From Desulfobulbus sp. (GTDB lineage Bacteria; Desulfobacterota; Desulfobulbia; Desulfobulbales; Desulfobulbaceae): a stretch of 64,000 nt of DNA. Positions within the stretch are counted from its first letter, which is position 1. Each line of letters opens with the position of its first letter. Of this stretch, positions 60,167-64,000 are shown piece after piece. The stretch lies in the NCBI GenBank assembly GCA_028684915.1, contig JAQUEZ010000006.1, positions 1 to 64,000 on the forward strand, given 5' to 3'. A model generated the notes under the pieces. That model saw only the letters and a list, made by a program, of their open reading frames with translations. It was not told where the DNA came from and searched no databases. Made by a program: the position numbers and the translations under genes.

Positions 60167-63100
60167 TCATCCCGACAGCGTTCCCAGCAGTCTCTGACGC
60201 ACCTCGTCCGCCGCCTCGAACTGATACTGATCAAGGAGATCAGTCAACTCAACAAGTTCACGTGCCTGTTCCCAAGGCCAGTAATAGCAAAAAAGAACCG
60301 ATGTCACCGCCCGGCATTCTCTCGGCCGGTGCGTTCGGATCGGGTCCTCTAATTGCAACATTATTTCTTTCAGGTTTTCGAGTTTCCCGACCGGCAAATC
60401 GTCGCTTCCGGTAACAGTACGTTCATAGTTGCAGGGGAAAGCAGTACTAACAGACTCAATAAAAGATTTCAGATTTTTCCCGAAACTCGACAACTTCTCA
60501 TCTATGTCAGATGCATCAGCAATGATGGACTCCTCCAGTAATGCTGCCGCTTGGTACAGTGACTCAATACCCAGGTTGCCGGCAATGCCCTTGACGCTGT
60601 GTGCAAGGCGCCTGGCCTCGTTGACCTGTCCTTCCTCCAAGTGTTGTCGAACAGTCTTTTCATTGCCCACGTGATTTATTGCAAACTTTCGCAGCAGCTT
60701 GTGGTAAAGGTCAAGGTTCCCTCCTGCGCGTCGCAATCCTGCATCAACATTTACACCCGATATGGAAAAAGATACGGCATCCGTTACTTTTCCATGCAGT
60801 ATATCGGGCGCTGCACACTTGGCCGTCGGCAGCCAACGGAAGATAATTTCGTACAATTCATCCGGCTCAATAGGTTTCGTAAGGTGATCGCTCAATCCCG
60901 CGGCGAGACTTTTCTCCCTGTCACCACTCATGGCATTGGCGGTCATGGCCAAAATCGGCAAAGTCTTCGCGCCCGGAGTATCCAGTGCACGAATAAGAAC
61001 GGTTGCGGTCAGGCCGTCCACCACCGGCATCTGGATGTCCATAAGCACCACATCAAACAATTCATCATGCACTAGACTCACAGCCTGTCTTCCGTCATCC
61101 GCGAGAACAACCTCCGCCCCCGTTTTAATGAGCAGTTCTTCAGCAATTTGACGATTTATCTCATTATCATCCACAACCAAAATACGCGCCCCCCGGAAAC
61201 AAGGCACAACCCCTGCAGAAAACCTGTCGGAAGCAGATATTTCCTGGGTAGCAGCAACCTCTTCCCCGGCAAGGTAAAAGGGGATTCTTACGATGAAGTT
61301 ACTCCCCCTCCCCGTAGAGCTATCCAGCAGAATGGTTCCACCCATTGCTTCGCAAAGCTGTTTAGAGATGGCGAGCCCCAGCCCAGTCCCTCCATATCTC
61401 CTTGTCGACGTATCGTCCACCTGTGAAAACGACTTGAACAACTTTTCCCGTGCCTCAAGGGAAATCCCTATGCCGGTATCGCTAACTTGGAACTCAATTT
61501 CCACCTTGTCCTGCACCAAAGAAACAACTTCCGCCGAAACTGCCACCATGCCGCGGTCGGTGAACTTCAGCGCATTGTGAACAAGATTCCCCAGGATTTG
61601 CGAAAGACGATGGGAATCTCCAACTAACTGGCAAGGTAAGGCAAGAGAGAGATTCCCGCTCAGCTCGAGGCCCTTTGCAATGGCAAGAGAACGGAAACTC
61701 TCCAGTGTGGCATTAAATGTTTCCCTGAGATTGAAAGGTTTATCGAGAATATCGAGTTTGCCTGCCTCGATCTTTGAAAAATCGAGGATGTCATTGATGA
61801 GACAGAGGAGTGCCTTTGCAGCCCTTATTAACTTGACCTGGTAGTCGCGCTGCTTTTCACTCAGCTGCGTATCTGACAGAAGATGCCCCAACCCGAGAAT
61901 CTCGTTCAGGGGAGTTCTTATCTCATGACTCACGTTCGCCACGAAAAGGCTCTTGGCAGCGCTGGCCAATTCAGCATTTTTCATGGCTGTTTCGAGTTTC
62001 TTCTCCATATGCTTCAGTTCAGTTATGTCGTTCATAACCGTCAACAAGTAAGAGTTTAATTGAATGCGTATGCGTTTGGCACTGAAAAGTCCGATGCGAG
62101 GCTCACTGTTCTTGCTGGGTACCGCCATCTCGAAATTGGAAAGTTCCCCACCCTCCATCACCACATTTGCAAGTTTTTGGCGCAGTTTGCTGTCGGTAAA
62201 AAGCCCCAACTCAATGGAGGTTTTACCGATCACTTCTTCCCTTGAAAAACCGAGTGTTTCAACAAATGAACGGTTTACGTCGAGGTACCGACCATCTTCT
62301 ATAGTGGATATTGCCATTAGGGACGAGCTGAATTCAAAAGCCTTGGCGAATTTTTCTTCTGAAAAGGCCAGGTCGGAGATGTCCTTGCTGGTCCCGTAAA
62401 GAGCCGGTTTATTATCCCAGTATCCCCGTACGATGCGAGTTTCAACCGGAATGCGTCGACCATCCTTGGCTAGAAGTGGCAAAGGACAGCAATCCTTGCT
62501 GCCTGCAAGCATTTCTTGCACGATAACACCTGCCTCGTCACGGACTTCGGCAGGATGCACGACCAGGATATTTGCACCGATAAGCTCCTGTTCTGAAAAA
62601 CCAAGCCGTTCGATTACTGTATGGTTGACTTTCAAAATATTCCCCGACAAATCGAGCACGAACAGAAAATCAACCGACAGATCAAAAAAAGAATTAAGAT
62701 TGGTCTGACTGCGATGTATCTCCTCGTCCTGCAGCACTCGGTCGGTGATATCCAAGTGGGTTCCGCAGGCCCGAAGGGGGACTCCCTGAGAATCACGAAC
62801 AATGACTCGTCCCCGATCAAGAACCCATACCCAGTTGCCCGATTTATGACGCAGGCGATGCTCGCTCTCATAGGCATGCGTGCGGCCCTCCAGATGAGCG
62901 TTCAAAGCACTAAATACAGGCACCATATCGTCTGGATGCATGAGATTTTCCCATGTATTTACATGTGGTTTTATCTCTTCCAGAGAATAGCCGAGCATAT
63001 CTGCCCATCGTTCATTAATTGATATCTTGCCGGAAGGGATATCCCAATCCCAGAAACCATTACTGCTGCCGTCAAGAACCAGGCTGAGTCGCTCCTCGCT

Positions 63101-64000
63101 TTCACGAAGCGCACCCTCTTTTTCCCTGATTTTCTGTTCTCTTAATATTGATTCCTCAAGATGCGCTTTAAGTAACCGTGCTTTCATATTCTGTCGAATT
63201 GTGAAATATGTCGCCAGAATAATAATACATGACACAAGCCCCATTCCTACCAGATAACCTTTTGGGTTGATTTGCTTATAGGCCAATGCGTCTTTCACCT
63301 GCCAGACAAGGATAAAAGGTGTTTGTGGTATCGGTGTGGAAAGTAGAAGTGTATTTGACTGTGGAAGTTCAACCGATCGGGTCTTTTTCTCTGACAAATT
63401 TTCCACTGACGGAAAATTAAAGTCTGCCGAAAGAGCAACGTGGTATTCAGATGTAGAGCTGGAGAATATGACGTCTGACGCTCGTGAAGGTGCGTCTTTG
63501 AATACCAGCCAGCAAGTTTCCTGCTGATTATTCTCTCCAAGCAGGACCTGATTGAGTACCACAGGATTAAGCCAGGCAAGAATCTGACCTGCAAAACGTC
63601 CCTTGAAATAATACGCAAAAGATACAACTATTTCCTTCTGATCTTTCGATGTTATTATCGATCCCGTGCGGTACAGAGGAGCGAGCAAGGTCCTCCATTC
63701 TAAAGGTGCTTCATGTTTCTGAGATGTGTCTACCAACAGGGCTCCACTCCGTTCAATGAAGAGCAATCTCTTGTAAATCGAGATATTATTAACTTTTTTT
63801 CTTAAAATGAGACTTTGGAACTTATCTGCCAGCGGAAGAAGACATTGACCGAGTCCATACTCCATGCTCATTCCAAGAGCCTTGTTCTCGAAAAAGACAG
63901 AAGTCTCTCTGGCAAGTGCCAGGTTGAGTAGATCATCCTTTCTTTCGCAAAAAAAGGTGCCAAGGACTTCCGAATAGCGGCCCATTTGATAGTCGAACTT
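60167..64000 (-). CDS. Large hybrid histidine kinase with three PAS, receiver and HPt domains (N-terminus outside window)
   Basis: More than 1,272 residues are encoded and the frame is open to the window edge, so the true start, and probably a first membrane helix, lie outside. Seen here are a periplasmic sensing stretch, a membrane helix (GYLVGMGLVSCIIILATYF), three PAS domains, HisKA (FVANVSHEIRTPLNEILG), an ATPase domain (NLVHNALKF, DTGIGI, GTGLGLAI), a receiver (VLMDIQMPVVDG) and an HPt domain (ARRLAHSVKGIAGNLG). It is a BarA-type phosphorelay kinase. The likely targets are the two regulators encoded downstream. Confidence 0.93.
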   Translation of the reverse strand, partial: KFDYQMGRYSEVLGTFFCERKDDLLNLALARETSVFFENKALGMSMEYGLGQCLLPLADKFQSLILRKKVNNISIYKRLLFIERSGALLVDTSQKHEAPLEWRTLLAPLYRTGSIITSKDQKEIVVSFAYYFKGRFAGQILAWLNPVVLNQVLLGENNQQETCWLVFKDAPSRASDVIFSSSTSEYHVALSADFNFPSVENLSEKKTRSVELPQSNTLLLSTPIPQTPFILVWQVKDALAYKQINPKGYLVGMGLVSCIIILATYFTIRQNMKARLLKAHLEESILREQKIREKEGALRESEERLSLVLDGSSNGFWDWDIPSGKISINERWADMLGYSLEEIKPHVNTWENLMHPDDMVPVFSALNAHLEGRTHAYESEHRLRHKSGNWVWVLDRGRVIVRDSQGVPLRACGTHLDITDRVLQDEEIHRSQTNLNSFFDLSVDFLFVLDLSGNILKVNHTVIERLGFSEQELIGANILVVHPAEVRDEAGVIVQEMLAGSKDCCPLPLLAKDGRRIPVETRIVRGYWDNKPALYGTSKDISDLAFSEEKFAKAFEFSSSLMAISTIEDGRYLDVNRSFVETLGFSREEVIGKTSIELGLFTDSKLRQKLANVVMEGGELSNFEMAVPSKNSEPRIGLFSAKRIRIQLNSYLLTVMNDITELKHMEKKLETAMKNAELASAAKSLFVANVSHEIRTPLNEILGLGHLLSDTQLSEKQRDYQVKLIRAAKALLCLINDILDFSKIEAGKLDILDKPFNLRETFNATLESFRSLAIAKGLELSGNLSLALPCQLVGDSHRLSQILGNLVHNALKFTDRGMVAVSAEVVSLVQDKVEIEFQVSDTGIGISLEAREKLFKSFSQVDDTSTRRYGGTGLGLAISKQLCEAMGGTILLDSSTGRGSNFIVRIPFYLAGEEVAATQEISASDRFSAGVVPCFRGARILVVDDNEINRQIAEELLIKTGAEVVLADDGRQAVSLVHDELFDVVLMDIQMPVVDGLTATVLIRALDTPGAKTLPILAMTANAMSGDREKSLAAGLSDHLTKPIEPDELYEIIFRWLPTAKCAAPDILHGKVTDAVSFSISGVNVDAGLRRAGGNLDLYHKLLRKFAINHVGNEKTVRQHLEEGQVNEARRLAHSVKGIAGNLGIESLYQAAALLEESIIADASDIDEKLSSFGKNLKSFIESVSTAFPCNYERTVTGSDDLPVGKLENLKEIMLQLEDPIRTHRPRECRAVTSVLFCYYWPWEQARELVELTDLLDQYQFEAADEVRQRLLGTLSG

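Overview
The window looks like a piece of a chromosome from an anaerobic, metal-reducing deltaproteobacterium of the Geobacter/Desulfuromonadales type. This is an inference from content: two GEMM-class cyclic-dinucleotide riboswitch candidates, a hybrid-cluster protein/rubredoxin/flavodiiron set, a dihaem NorC, many response regulators and HD-GYP proteins, and many insertion sequences. No rRNA or tRNA gene was found.

Positions 1-10,900 form an accessory and defence region. A riboswitch-led RCC1-repeat lipoprotein gene runs off the left edge. It is followed by a decayed DUF1508 gene, a GIY-YIG + SRAP pair, an AbiEi/AbiEii toxin-antitoxin pair with a nested palindromic operator, a single-chain restriction-methylation-specificity enzyme, a serine recombinase, and a second riboswitch with an intrinsic terminator. 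Positions 11,000-17,100 carry a TetR-controlled efflux operon (adaptor, ABC permease, ATPase, outer-membrane lipoprotein) and a second TetR gene.

Positions 17,180-26,310 are a nitrosative/oxidative stress block on the + strand: Fe-S repair protein RIC, Hcp, a 39-residue rubredoxin, flavodiiron protein, an M24 peptidase-like protein, DUF488, a glutamine-amidotransferase-like protein, then norC-norB. Together these can reduce NO and its products and repair damaged iron-sulfur proteins.

Positions 26,500-43,400 are a conjugation module with scars of mobility: a Tn3 transposase fragment, a RelE/XRE toxin-antitoxin operon with a tiny upstream ORF, and an orphan OmpR-type regulator. Then comes a minus-strand P-type (Trb) type IV secretion operon read from trbC (40,185) down to a coiled-coil protein (28,935), ending in a strong terminator. 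The operon carries an embedded PDDEXK (DUF1016) nuclease gene and a secreted thermonuclease gene. TrbB (VirB11), a coupling protein and a relaxase are not seen. An IS with 23-bp flanking direct repeats sits just upstream of trbC, inside a palindrome-rich control region.

Positions 43,500-56,400 are an insertion-sequence graveyard: an ISL3 relic, a complete ISL3, an IS4-type element, and two apparently identical IS630 copies in direct orientation 6.7 kb apart. Among them are a decayed TAXI-type TRAP binding protein, a decayed hydrolase, an intact and a broken HD-GYP response regulator, a methyltransferase and a frameshifted secreted-protein gene. Positions 57,078-64,000 hold a three-gene signalling cluster: a large hybrid histidine kinase running off the right edge, an NtrC-like regulator whose AAA+ domain has lost its key motifs, and a receiver-kinase protein.
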